DNA of 64,000 bases from Gracilaria gracilis (taxonomy: Eukaryota > Rhodophyta > Florideophyceae > Gracilariales > Gracilariaceae), in assembly GCA_030374805.1 (NCBI GenBank), contig JARGSG010000120.1, positions 83,881 through 147,880 of the forward strand. The letters run 5' to 3'. The translations under genes were made by a program, and so were the position numbers. Below are positions 19,514 to 31,057 of this stretch, piece after piece; the stretch's first letter is position 1; every line of letters starts with the position of its first letter. The notes beneath the pieces were generated by a model. That model had not been told where the DNA came from and searched no databases. It saw only the letters and a program-made list of their open reading frames with translations.

Positions 19514-20083
19514 TTACGCTTCGAAGAAGAACTGCTCCGAGTCGCCAGCGTAATCAGTTTTGAGGGCCTTCCAAGCGTCAGTCCTTTCCTGTGCAATGTC
19601 TGTAGGTGTCTTTTCCCATTGCAAAAAGAGAGAAAGTATGACGCTGGAACGATCTTTTCCCAGTAACCGAATAACGTATGTTGTGGATTTTGTGGAGTCT
19701 CGACTTGTGCCTGTCTCAAATTTGGCGCCGCTAAACCCTTCTAACAACAGATGCATGTCAAGATTGATAGAACTATCTATCAAATTAGCGTATTCTCCGG
19801 TGCGAATCGTAGCATAAAATAGACCGTCGAATGTAGCTATAGATTCCATTATTACAGCATCGTTGCGGCCAATTAGACGTAAGTTTCCCAGCGCTTTTAG
19901 CCTGTCAAGGAATTGTTTCTTCGGTGTGTCAGCCGCTGTTGTGCGAACGGGGGCAGCCATATTGATTCGAATCCGGCGAACGCTTCGAATGGGCGCGGAA
20001 ACGATGTTGTTGCGACGGACATCAAGAGTTTGTGAGCGTTGATCGGTACGCAGAAGTGGTGATATAGTAGTTATAAATGCCAT
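19514..20083 (-). CDS. Possible plastid HutX/ChuX-like heme-utilisation-fold protein
   Basis: 189 aa, convergent with the SLP gene (34 bp apart). The first 50 residues (MAFITTISPLLRTDQ..., rich in Ile, Arg, Ser and Thr, no acids early) look like a transit peptide. The mature part has a pattern I associate with the bacterial HutX/ChuX heme-carrier fold: KALGNLRLIGRNDAVIMES, then FYATIRTGEYANLIDSSINLDMHL, then YVIRLLGKDRSSVI. The resemblance is weak and from memory; treat the assignment as a suggestion. The reading frame itself is convincing. A 76-codon open frame on the same strand just upstream (20301-20071) may be a leader ORF. Confidence 0.55.
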   Translation of the reverse strand: MAFITTISPLLRTDQRSQTLDVRRNNIVSAPIRSVRRIRINMAAPVRTTAADTPKKQFLDRLKALGNLRLIGRNDAVIMESIATFDGLFYATIRTGEYANLIDSSINLDMHLLLEGFSGAKFETGTSRDSTKSTTYVIRLLGKDRSSVILSLFLQWEKTPTDIAQERTDAWKALKTDYAGDSEQFFFEA

Positions 20084-20789
20084 CTTGATATAGAATGGGT
20101 TTGTAACAGGAATTCTTGATCTGAGTTAAGCCTTTGCTGGTCAATGCTGGTGAAGTCGATCTCGGTATGGATTAGTTCTTCGAGATGATCCCAATGTTCA
20201 TTTCCAGGTTTCGTTGAATTCGATACAGAAGATATCTCTGAAGATGATAATCTTCGATGTGGGTGAACGAACGCTGAAACGCTCTTCCGAACTTGGTTCA
20301 TTCCCGAACAAAGAATTCATTTTGTGTTGTGTGCGAGATACAAAGACATTGAGATTGCCCACATGTTGAGCCACACTTGGCCCAAACCCTACAGTTTACA
20401 CGTACACGTACACTTACTGTATTTGTAAGGCGTAAGGTTCTAGTCACACGTATCTGTCGCCACACCAGCTGCCAGCTGCATCATGCATGGCGTGCATCAA
20501 ATGCCGGAACAGTTGTGCTCGCTAGACGCTAACCTTTAGCCCTCTACTCGTTTTCCGACAGCTCCATTGTTCCAGGGTTTGCATCATTCCCTCTGAAGAA
20601 GCCTGGGAACTTCGTTGTGCTTTCAGCGGAAGAGATGATTGCACACTCCCAGTTTCCAGTTTCGCAGCTATCGGTGAACTGAAGCTTCTGGAGAAGGATT
20701 TGAAGCTTGCCGGCCTCCTTATTCTGCCTACCACAACATCGGCTCAAAGAACTTGCAGGCCAGTCTTCCCCGTTCTCGCATTCAAACAG
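20084..20789. promoter_or_regulatory. Divergent upstream region of REV3 and the HutX-like gene
   Basis: About 700 bp between the two start codons. It includes a 76-codon minus-strand open frame (20301-20071) that overlaps the HutX-like start in another frame and resembles no family. The rest holds no recognisable gene and should carry both promoters. Confidence 0.4.
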
Positions 20790-23700
20790 ATGAACTCCCA
20801 GGAAAGCGATTCACCTCGGAAGAGTCTTTCCGAAGCCCTAATCTCAGTGCGCATCGTGCATATCGACTACTATGAGCACCCTCTTCACAACTATTCTTCT
20901 TCTACAACATTCCAAGCGGCGCGAATAACAACAAACACCTCATCTGATAGGCTTCCTGTCATTCGTGTTTTTGGAAGTACCCCAGCAGGACAACGTGCGT
21001 GTCTGCATGTACATGGACTTCGACCATATCTATATCTTCCCTTACCGAAAGTCGACCCATCAGCGTTGCTGGCCTACACTCGGGAACTGCACACTGCTTT
21101 AGAAGCGGCGCTTCGGGCTGCCTACTCACCAGATGGGAACCCTAAGCCTTTCATCGCGGACATGAAACCTGTGTTGAAACATAACATATATGGTTATCAA
21201 CCAAGTCCCATTCCATTTGTACAAGTATTTGTATACCTCCCCACCACTGTTCAACGCATTGCAACAATTATCTCACAAAAAGCGCTACCTGAACACCTGA
21301 TCAGACATCATCCGCTCCCGTATGCTGCACATATACCGTTTGTGTTACAGTTTCTTTCCGACTTTGCTTTGGCTGGTATGGATTATATATACTTGTCTCA
21401 AGTTCGGTTTCGTTCCCCTCTACCTGTGGCACCGCCACATGCCAATGCATTGGAGCATTATAATAGTCCTTTGGAAAGCCGGTTATTCTACGATGGGTTG
21501 CAGGACAGAAACGCCAAGATGCTCTGGCCTTTCAGCGTACCGAAACGGTCGACATGCACCTTGGAATTGGATGTAATTCCCTCACAGATTATGAATGCCG
21601 TGCCTGAGAATCACGAGGCTTACAACTTCACGTCACGCACACTTGCAGTGCTATGGGAGGAAGAAAGATTGCGAACTGGAAGTTATCCAAAGCGAAAAAA
21701 ACCGCGAGATAGAACTGTTAAAGCTGGTGCTCACCTAACTGATGATTTTATGAAGGAACGACTAAACGAGGTGCTAAATGCACCAGTTGGCGTTTCACCA
21801 CAAGAATTACTTTCGAGTCCTGAGGAACCAGAACAAATCGCGGCTGAGGGGGACTGTCTCGAGGAACAGTTCGATGATGTTCTGAAATATCTTGACGCTT
21901 CGAGCTCAGTTCAGGCGGATAAAGATGATATCGTTCAGTTTAAAGATGATGCAAACTACGATGATTTTGGCATCAATGCGCAAGACGATCTGGTTTACGG
22001 AGATGATGAACAAGAAGACCCGGACGAGCATCATGCTGTGCAGCAAACATGGGCGGACATTGCGGCTTGTACTCAAACTGAATCTCTTGAACTAAAGATT
22101 CGCAGTCCTGGACAAGAAGAACAGCCCACATCAACGGAACGAACACTCACCGAGGATGTTAGGGATTACGTGCCGAATGGCATTATCGTGGCGGACTCTT
22201 ATCAAGCTGCAAGCGCTGATGATTCGGCTGATGCTCGGAAAGTCGGAATAGAAAACTCTCGGCACACCCTTGAAGAGTCACAACCAAAGGAAGGCAAGAC
22301 GGTTCGAATCCGACATCCTTGGAAAGCATCTGCAAGCAAGCTTGATATCGCTCATGATGTTGAAATCGCTTCTTTCGACGATGACACGGAGGGAAGCGAG
22401 CGGGGTCCAAAGTCTTACACACCGGACGCTGTCCGGAACCGTGATGGCACTCATGTATGTAATCACCACGTCAATCAGCCTGACAAAGAAAAAAGTAAAC
22501 TTTACGAAAGTTCTGAGATTCATCACATTCTTCGACCTTCAGCAAGACCTCCGAAGGTTATAGACAACGATCAAACTTCTCTTGTATCTCACGCGTTCCG
22601 CATCAAGTACAAGACGCCCTTCTACGGAAAACAGGAGGACGAACTAAAGACCGACTATGTGTACGCCGGCAGAAGGATTCCTGTTAGAAGAGCTGGTGCT
22701 AGAGGATACTTTCCGTTCCCGTCAAGCATAGGGAAGGTCGTTCCACCGCCAGTAGAATTCCTTCCCCGTATCGTCTGTCCAGTTAAAAAACCTCCCAAAC
22801 TCTCGGAGCTCCAAATCGCACTCGTTCGAGAAACAAACAATGCCAATCGTTCCGGACTTCAGCGTGGGATCGACATCGATTCCGCTGGCCGACAGATTAC
22901 GAAGAACAACGCCAGAACGTCATGGCAGCAACTCACATGGACTCAACCCAATTTCTATGGTGGTGGTGCTAGTCTGGACAACAGAAACTTGGCCAAGATC
23001 TTGAGCGATGGTGAAGATTCTGCGGGAGAACTTCCATCTGCCAACCGGGAAGATACTGAAATGATAACCCCGCTAGAAGAGCAAAAGAACTCCTTAGAAT
23101 TCAACAGACCTCCGTCACCAAAATACGACGAGGCTTACCAATTCACCGTTCACCGTCAGTCCCATAGTACTGAGAGTAAGTCCTTCATGCGTTTCAGAAA
23201 AGAGCGGCGCGATTACAATCGATTGTGATACTAACCTGAGAACCTGAATGCTCTGATAGGAAAAGGATACCTAAACAGAACAAACTCTGACATCTTCGGG
23301 CGATCTGGGGATCCTAGACTAGACTCTGAAAGGAAAAATCGTACTGCTTCTGCGTCGCAGTCCCCGCATATGCATCAGAACTTGACAGTCATGGCTATTG
23401 AGGTACGCAGCAGTTTCAGAGCTTCAGTGAGCGAATCATGCGGGATCAGAGCGATTGCCAGGGACAGAAAATAGTCGCCGTAACATTGACCCACTAACCA
23501 CCAAGCATTTTCATGATTATCCTTCGAAACACTTAGGTTCTCGCTTCAAGCTATGGTGATAAACTCCCTGACCCAGCTCGAAATGGGGTTCTGGCCGTTT
23601 GTACTGTTACGAAGGCCGATGATATCTTTCCAATAACAAGGGAGCATGAAGCAGTGACATTTGTTCTGAATCGCCCAAAAGCACTTGATCCTTCTCGTCT

Positions 23701-26050
23701 CATTCAATCTTGTGACTCAGAAGCTTCACTGTTTGATAAGTTGGCAAGTCATATAAGGACGTGCGATCCAGATGTTCTTGTCGGTTTTGAAACCCAACAC
23801 TCGTCTATTGGATATATTCTTGAACGAGCCCAGGCGATAGGCCATGCCTTTCCCAACTTGGCATCGCGTTGGCTAAAAGAATCACTGTATACATCCAGAA
23901 ATCAAGAACAGAAAGTAGACAATCCTGCTGCGGCCTACTATCGACGGAAGGGGGCAGACATCAAGATAACAGGAAGACATGTTATTAGCCTATGGAGAGT
24001 TGTTCGGAAACAGGTGAAACTGCCAGCTTACTCCAAAGAGACGGTAGCGGCAGAGTTATTCAACACAACTTTCCCTCGACATGAAAACAAATACTTGGAG
24101 GAATGGTTCACCAGAGATAACCAGTTCTGTCGTGCTATATCGCATCTTTCAAGACTAGTTTATCTTGACGTTGCAATTGTTGATAAGCTTAATGTAATGA
24201 GTCGAACTGGTGAGCTTGCTCGTGTGTTTGGAATCGATTTCATGAGCGTTTTGACAAGAGGCAGCCAATATCGCGTTGAAAGTATGATGAGACGAGTGGC
24301 AATTGCTCGGGACTTTGTCCTACTTGCGGCTCCGCGGGAAGAGGTCTTCAAACAACCTGCTGTGGAAGCTTTGCCATTAGTTATGGAACCCCAATCTGCT
24401 CTCTACGTTGATCCTGTGATTGTTCTCGATTTTCAAAGTCTTTATCCGTCAGTCATAATTGCACATAACCTTTGTTTCAGCACAATGATGGGGAACATAA
24501 ACAGAATTTCGACTTGGGTAGAGCGCCGAAGAATCGGCGTTCAGCCAAATTACGAACCTCCGGCAGAATCTGAGCTCCCTACCCCACCTCGACAAGGAGT
24601 CTTCATTGCCTCAAATGGAGAGATGTTCGTACAGTCGTCAGTGCGGAGAGGGATCCTCCCCCAACTTCTCGAAGAGATTCTTGAAACCAGAGTAATGGTC
24701 AAAACAGCAATGAAGGAGGCGAAAGATGAAGCGATTGTCAATTTGCTCAATGCTAGACAGTTTGGCTTAAAGATGATTGCAAATGTGACGTATGGGTACA
24801 CATCGGCAAGTTTCTCTGGAAGAATGCCCTGCGCTGGACTTGCTGACGCGATAGTACAATGCGGTCGTGATTGCCTCGAAGATGTCGCTCGATATGTGGA
24901 AGAAGAGCTCCGGGAGCAAACCGGCGCTACTGTGGTGTACGGAGACACAGACTCAGTTTTTGTACAAGTTCCGGGCGCCACCAGGGATGAAGCGTTTAAG
25001 ATTGGAAGAAAGATCGTTGATTACGTTGAGAACACGTTCCCGAATCCCATAACGTTGAAGTTAGAAAAAGTATACCAACCATGTGTCCTTCAAACCAAGA
25101 AAAGATATGTGGGGTACAGCTTTGAGTCTGCTGAGCAGGCAGTGCCTGTCTTTGATGCGAAAGGCATAGAAACAGTCCGAAGGGACTCCTGTCCCTTAGT
25201 TCAGAAAGCGTTGGAGAAGAGCATTCGAATGCTCTTTGAAACGAAGAATGTATCACTGGTGAAGAAATATATTCAACGTATTTGTCGACGATTACACCAA
25301 GACCGCATCCCTCTGGCTGACTATATTTTTCGCAAAGAGGTTCGTCTGGGCTCATATAAAGAAGGGCATCTCCCCCCAGCAGCAATTGTTGCCACAAAAG
25401 CTATTGAGCGGGATCCAAGAGCGGTACCGAGGCACGGAGAGCGTGTCGCATTTATCGTCGTTTATGAGAGACCTGGAGCGCCATTGAAAGACTGCGTCAT
25501 ATCACCTGAGGATTCTGTGTCATCCTTTCGCCAGGGTAGCGTTCGCATAAACACCACCTACTACATCACAAAGCAACTGCTTCCTGTTTTGAACAGAGTT
25601 TTTAGCCTCATCGGAGTTCGGGTTGCGACGTGGTACGCTGATATGCCAAGACCCTCGTTCGAATGGGCACCTCCTGATGACCACGAACAGAAAAAGAGGC
25701 TCAGAGACAATCAGAGCAACCTGGCCATGTTCTATGGGACGGAGAAGTGTGCAATCTGTCATGGAAAGGGCAACGGGAAAAGGCTTTGCGATAGATGTAG
25801 TGAGAATGAGAGTGAACTCCAAGCATCGCGGTTTGTAATCGAGACCAGACTTCGAGAAAGTGCGTTTGAGCAGTCAAATCTTATTCGCATGTGTCTTCGA
25901 TGCATAGGGTTTCAACCGCTCGGAAGGCGTGAGATCCTGTGCTCAAATCTCACTTGTCAGGTTCATAATGACTTGTCTGTCATAGAGAGAAACATGAGAA
26001 GCTTAAATGCTCTCCTAAATCATCGTCAAGTGTGGAAAATGGGACGATAA
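20790..26050 (+). CDS. REV3: DNA polymerase zeta catalytic subunit (3 exons)
   Basis: Family-B translesion polymerase, model join(20790..23175,23260..23402,23537..26050), 1,680 aa. Intron 1 (84 nt) starts GTAAGT and has TACTAAC 30 nt before its AG; intron 2 (134 nt) starts GTACGC. Splicing restores QNLTVMAIEV followed by LASSYGD, the Rev3 join in the degenerate exonuclease region. The N-domain (SVRIVHIDYYEHP, residues 19-31) is Rev3/Pol delta-like. Residues 350-620 are an acidic, poorly conserved insert. Polymerase motifs: A DFQSLYPS (Asp1141), B KMIANVTYGYTSASFSGR, C YGDTDS (1311-1316). The C-terminus has CysA (from Cys1581) and CysB (from Cys1629, CLRC..CSNLTC), the latter the 4Fe-4S site that docks accessory subunits. 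The start at 20790 fits the family better than an upstream non-ATG extension. Confidence 0.93.
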
Positions 26051-26199
26051 TGTGCAACGAACCCTAGAGAAGTACGATGGGAATGGTTTATCATATATGA
26101 TCCGCCCTAGCGAGATGACAAACCGTGACGATGGTAGAATCGGCATATCAAATACTTCTCAATTTCATGTGGTGAACGATCTCTGGAACCCTACTTCCA

Positions 26200-26766
26200 C
26201 TACGAGGCGTTCTTATGAGCTTCTCTGCGACGTCTCAACTTTGCCTTCCGCAAATTTCCTTTGGAGAACATGTGAGTATATGAGGTCTTCCGCTTCCATG
26301 ATTTTTTCTTCGGCTTAGCCACTCCGAGCTTTGGCACGGACTTCGTTAAAAGAGAACTCGAATCTTTTGCTGAACCCGATGACTGCTGGTCTTTATCTTG
26401 ATTTGGAGACTTCACTACCTTTTGAGGTGCTTTTGGAAGAAGTGCAGGTTTCCCAAAATCAAGAGGTTGAACCACGGCAGTAACAACGCCATCTGAGCCT
26501 TGAAACCGAGTGGATTGAAGAGTAGAGTTTTCGTTCTCTTCTTCGTCTTCAGAGTCGGCTTGAATCATTTCTCTGTTCTCTCGAAAAACATCGCGGCGCT
26601 GTTTCCTCTCTTCACGGCGTTCTTTCTTCTGCTGTTCTGCAGCTCGTTTTTGGCCTATTTGTTGACGCTGCAATTTACGCTGTCGAAAGCCTGTGACAAA
26701 CTCGCGATGTGCTTCAGCCGAATAAACCACAGGCGCACCCTGCCGGCCACGAGATGCTCCCGGCAT
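26200..26766 (-). CDS. Nucleolar protein 12 family, ribosomal RNA processing protein 17
   Basis: 188 aa, convergent with REV3 (149 bp between stop codons). The N-terminal block VVYSAEAHREFVTGFRQRKLQRQQ is the Nol12/RRP17 signature, followed by a long charged helix (KKERREERKQRRDVFREN) and an acidic patch. The basic C-terminus (KSWKRKTSYTHMFSKGNLRKAKLRRRRE) is nucleolar-signal-like. Family members act in 60S maturation, with 5'-3' exonuclease activity reported for yeast Rrp17. Length is within family range. Confidence 0.85.
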   Translation of the reverse strand: MPGASRGRQGAPVVYSAEAHREFVTGFRQRKLQRQQIGQKRAAEQQKKERREERKQRRDVFRENREMIQADSEDEEENENSTLQSTRFQGSDGVVTAVVQPLDFGKPALLPKAPQKVVKSPNQDKDQQSSGSAKDSSSLLTKSVPKLGVAKPKKKSWKRKTSYTHMFSKGNLRKAKLRRRREAHKNAS

Positions 26767-27694
26767 TGTTAGATAGAACTGCAGATATTAATGTTCACTT
26801 TTCGCACGAAAGAGCCCTGAAGAAATCTTCCTTCAGGTCCGTTTCGTTTGTCGAGTGATGAGCAACGTTGCTTAATGCGTGGAATACCTTCAAAAGCGAA
26901 GTGTGAGAAAATGGTTCAGGCAATTTTATTCATGTATCTCTATCCCAGTTCCCACTTCCTGAATTACAAAATATCATGTACCCCTGATAAGCGCAGAGAA
27001 GATCAGACGAAAGGAAGAGAAACGTGCTTCATCGAACTCTGGATGAGCGCGGGGTCAATGACGCCGTCACGCCTGTGCCGTCGCGGCATGCCGCGTGGAC
27101 GTTGTGATGGGACACGATTGGAAATAATCCCGAGTACACCTAGTAGGGGGAGTATTATTCCATCTGATTTGCCGAGTCGACCGACTCGGGGTGCTTGTGA
27201 ATTTTAAGGGCCGTTCTAGCAGAGTAGAACCGTTCTACAGAGTACAACTTAGAAGTTGTGATGCTTTCCCTCGCGCATCTTCATGGGATCATCACTCATC
27301 ATCAGCTCCATGGTTGCGAAGCGGGAATGTATCATATGTATGGGAACCTGTCGTCTTAGCGAATTTTTTCCATTCGTCAAGTGTTCAAGATTATCTAGTT
27401 TAGTGAAGATTATTCCAATATCTACAGCTTTGTTGCAAAAACCTATGTACTCTATCTACCTACATGCTGCTGGATGACGAGCATTGAGTCAAGTGCTGAC
27501 TCACTTGACCGCTGTTATTGTGTCAGGCTCAAAAACCACCCAGCACTGGGTAAGATGTGCAATTGATTCACCTTACTGCTCAAGCATTCTCTGGGTGACC
27601 ACTTCTCTGAGCCGATTACAGAATTCACCAAACGGCACTGATCGCTCTAAATGTACTATTAGTTGTGAGGTACATTACTCCTCAGCAAAGCGAG
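26767..27694. other. Intergenic, no supported gene
   Basis: About 930 bp. Open frames such as 26848-27207 (+) and 27191-27403 (+) have no recognisable content. A small perfect dyad, CCGAGTCG/CGACTCGG with a 2-bp gap, lies near 27172-27189. Otherwise promoter of RRP17 and 3' UTR of the aquaporin. Confidence 0.4.
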
Positions 27695-28501
27695 CTATTC
27701 ATCCTTTTCGTGGTCTCCCGTCGCAGTAAGAGAGATATTTGGTCTGGCTCTGCTTGAAAGTCTCCGAGCAAGACGTCGAATACGACGCTTTTCATCAAAG
27801 GACCATCTATGCAATCCTGCAGCCAATAGAGCTCCGGAAATGGGACCAATCCAGTATATTTCCTGCTTCTTCCACAGATTCTCGAGTAATGAAAGGGCAA
27901 GAGACATAGCGGGGTTCATGCACGCACCGGTCCACTCCCCAGCGCCGGCGACCATGGCAATAGTTATGGAAGTCATCACACTCCATTTCTTAATGACAGC
28001 TCTCTTTCCAAAGATTGAATCCAGTGACAAAGCTAGTACACACATTGAGAACGTTATTCCCATTTCAATTGCCACAGCACCCATGTATGAAAGACCTTCG
28101 TGCGGTTGTGGAGGCGCAAATCTCGCAATTGCCTCACCTTCAAATATCATTTCTGCTCCTCTACGAACAAGCAGAGTGGCAAATATATGCCCCAGAAACT
28201 GTGCAATAGCCATCACGAACGCATCGTCGGCTGTGAGTTTCCCAGCTAGAAAAAGGGAAAGGGTGACCGCTGGGTTGACTGGGCTACCAAGTGAAAGTCC
28301 GAATAACTCCCAAACTCCCATAACGCACGCAAGTCCAGACAAAAACAACTGCGAAGGGGGGAGTAACTTCAATTTTGGGTTGATGGATCGTAGCAATTCC
28401 GTGTCAGATAGGAAAAACAGCCACAGGACACTAAATGTCCATAGTACGACTGCTACATATTCGCGAAGGAATAGGTTGATGGGTTTGCGCTGAGCCTTCA
28501 T
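27695..28501 (-). CDS. Aquaporin / major intrinsic protein
   Basis: 268 aa, six-helix MIP channel with both pore loops: SPVNPAV (NPA 76-78) and TGACMNPAM (NPA 196-198). Strong hydrophobic segments match helices 1-6, and short charged ends suggest a canonical topology with a basic, cytosolic C-tail (RRIRRLARRLSSRAR). In most water channels the residue after the second NPA is Arg, part of the ar/R filter. Here it is Met199, so the pore is likely wider or less selective, as in some unorthodox MIPs. Transport of water, glycerol or other small solutes is possible; substrate cannot be deduced. Divergent from the small gene at 28650. Confidence 0.9.
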   Translation of the reverse strand: MKAQRKPINLFLREYVAVVLWTFSVLWLFFLSDTELLRSINPKLKLLPPSQLFLSGLACVMGVWELFGLSLGSPVNPAVTLSLFLAGKLTADDAFVMAIAQFLGHIFATLLVRRGAEMIFEGEAIARFAPPQPHEGLSYMGAVAIEMGITFSMCVLALSLDSIFGKRAVIKKWSVMTSITIAMVAGAGEWTGACMNPAMSLALSLLENLWKKQEIYWIGPISGALLAAGLHRWSFDEKRRIRRLARRLSSRARPNISLTATGDHEKDE

Positions 28502-28649
28502 TGTGAGTAGGCCTCGTTAAGAAATGCCGAGCGAACTGGTGGAGCAAAAACGTTGAGCGATTGTGGTCATTTACACTGCTTGTGGCGCAAAGAGACGGAT
28601 TCCTGATTGTTTGCCAAGCTTTGTTTCGGCGAAAACGCAATGCTTATCA

Positions 28650-29245
28650 ATGTCAGACAACTTGCTCCAACGTTCTCTAAGTCCGATGACAGCTGAACGT
28701 GCTGCAGTTGCAAGGAATTCTTTGAACGCGCTGATGGTGAAAGACAAGAATGAGAACAACAATGATTCTCACCCCATAGGCCTCTTGACACTCTGCGTGC
28801 TTTTAATTCATGTTTTAAAAACATCACCAATCAAAAACGAGGATCTGCCGGAAGGTACAGTACTAATCAGTATGCTGCAGCATACCGAAGATAACATGGA
28901 ATGTTCGTCTCGCTCAGCCATCATGAGTTAAACATAAAGCGTTCACCTGGCTACTACTCTCTCTCTCTCTCATATCTACAGTAACTTCGTACTCCTCAAG
29001 GGTGGAACTTCGCCAAACCGGGAGTGGTTCAGACGAGCGCTTCGATTCGTTGTCACGGAGCTCCGATATAGGTATCGAACGAGGGGAAAATCCACAAATG
29101 ACGGAGAATTGCACATTTGATTACAAGCTGGAATTCGTAAGTAGGGATATCTGGGTCGAACCTTGGTGCCAGAGATTCTGTCTACTATTTGCAGACTCTC
29201 GAAGAAAATTGGGTAAACAAGCATATAAACAACATCACTAGCTAG
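28650..29245 (+). CDS. Small hypothetical protein, probable 3-exon gene
   Basis: Proposed model join(28650..28854,28982..29136,29195..29245), 136 aa, function unknown. Evidence is internal: intron 1 is 127 nt (GTACAG...CTACAG, preceded by a CT-repeat polypyrimidine tract); intron 2 is 58 nt (GTAAGT...TTGCAG). All three exons join in frame and give a continuous product that ends FTLEENWVNKHINNITS. Exon 1 encodes a hydrophobic segment (IGLLTLCVLLIHVL) that could be a membrane anchor. The start is the ATG at 28650; the upstream open frame has no earlier ATG in frame. Divergent from the aquaporin with about 150 bp shared. No family recognised. Confidence 0.45.
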
Positions 29246-31057
29246 TAACCGTATGTAGGGCTCAGAACTTGTCAGAATGGTCTGGCTTTAAACAGTTTCG
29301 ATCAAAGTTGTTCGTCAATGCAGTGAGTACCGTATGTGCTCATACGCACTTCCAAAGTAATTCACATGGCTTTAGACGTGCTTTCGAATTTGTTCCGTAC
29401 CACAAGATCTTCCCGCCATTGCTATTTCCTGTAATCGGTTGGCAGTCCAAAAGGTTTTAAGGAACGACTGCACCCGTAAACGAGAGAGAAAGCGAGAGTT
29501 CCAAGGAAAATGAACTTTTGAAGCGCAGATTCTTTCGACATAAGCGTTCTGCACTAAGTTCCAGTTAGGCTTTTGTGTTCGGGACGAGAGAGAGAAGCGC
29601 AGAATTCTACTCTTGATGAGGTCAACGATTCAATTCTTAGTACCTGCCGTGTATAGGGTAAAAAAATCTCTTCGGAGTATAGTGTCGGGTGAATCGTACT
29701 TGGGGAAATGTGTAGATATTCGTATGACTCCCGATAACAGAGCATAAACGCAAATCGCTTCTCACCAAGACCAAGTATTCAGCGAATAACGGTAGGCAAA
29801 ACGGCAAAAATCACTGCATTCGTGCATGACGAAGGGGTATTTATGGCATAATGGCTATTTCTCTGACGCTTCCCATCCTAACCAGCTAACCGATATCATA
29901 TTGTTGACTACTTCTTCGGCGATGACGGAGAAGCGAACATCTGCTACGATAATTGACATCTAAGCTCACCACGTATACGTACACTGCCGGGCGGATGCAC
30001 TTCGAGCTCTCTTCAGCAACTTACCAGGTACTCAGAAGTCGTCAACTTAGTACACACGGTGCACGCAATACAACCGTGGTATCATCAGCGCAGACAGTCT
30101 TTTGCTTCTGCGTAGAGTAAACATCCCTAGAAAGCTCTGCATACAATGCCACGACGAAGCCAGGTGGTTGACTGATACGGAGGGATTCCACGAATAACAT
30201 CTTATCGTAGGTAGCGATAAAATGACTCGCCTCAGAACCACAACGTACAATCCACCATTTTCCCGTTTCGATCTATACAGTGCGGCCTCTCTTCGTCACA
30301 TATACTCTGGAAAACGATAACATGAACAATGCATTGCTAACTAACATGAATTCGGATGCTTTGCTTACCTTACATCACGAACGCAAGGATTCTTGCGGGA
30401 TAAGTGGTATTACCTGTTTTACTTGGGCCCGATCACCTTTTGACTCGAATCGGAGCTGGAGTTAGAAAGGCCTGATGTCTCGCAGCGGAAGTCCTCAGGG
30501 AACAGAGTCGGTGAAACGACGTGCGTAGCTCACTTGGGCTGCGAGAGGAAATGGCGGCGCCGACGGTGACGAGGATTCGACTGCTGTCTTAAAGGGTTGA
30601 AAATTGAGATCTGAGATCTAATATGTTGTGTTGGATCTGAGTATTCATAATATTTGCAAAATAATTTTGCAATTATTGCTGTCTGCAATGATCCGAGCAC
30701 GCTGTCCGTCGTCGGGTTTAACTTCTCTGTTTTCAATTCTGCTTCATGCAAGCTGTCTACAAGCAAACGAAGGTCCCCAGCACCCGGAGTCCTGCGTCGA
30801 TAAGAAGTGGTCAAGGCGTGAAGATGCTCTTTCGTGAGGATTTGAATGGAGTGGAACCGCAGTATATGAAACAGAAAGATAGACCCAAAATTGTTTTCTG
30901 CTCTTATTGGACTTTTTTTTGTACAAACTCGTACATATAGAGACAGAAAACTACCTACAGCTGGTCGAGAACGTGAGTCGCAAAGTTCTTTCTTTCCTTT
31001 GAGAGTGAAACAGGATTAAGACGAAGTGTTCATTTTTATTATTGGGCTTCTATATTC
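29246..31057. other. Long intergenic region with one unrecognised minus-strand frame
   Basis: No recognisable gene in 1.8 kb. The only notable frame runs on the minus strand from about 30940 to 30530 without a stop for over 130 codons. It lacks an early ATG and ends in a His/Arg cluster (RHRRRRHFLSQPK). The middle (DLRLLVDSLHEAELKTEKLNP) reads like real protein, so an exon of a divergent partner of RRP6 is possible. Short CT repeats and GT/AG pairs occur near 29320-29375 but gave no closed model. Confidence 0.35.

Noticed and set aside
22301..22313. GGTTCGAATCC resembling a tRNA B box
   Set aside because: It lies inside the REV3 coding sequence and no cloverleaf can be drawn around it.
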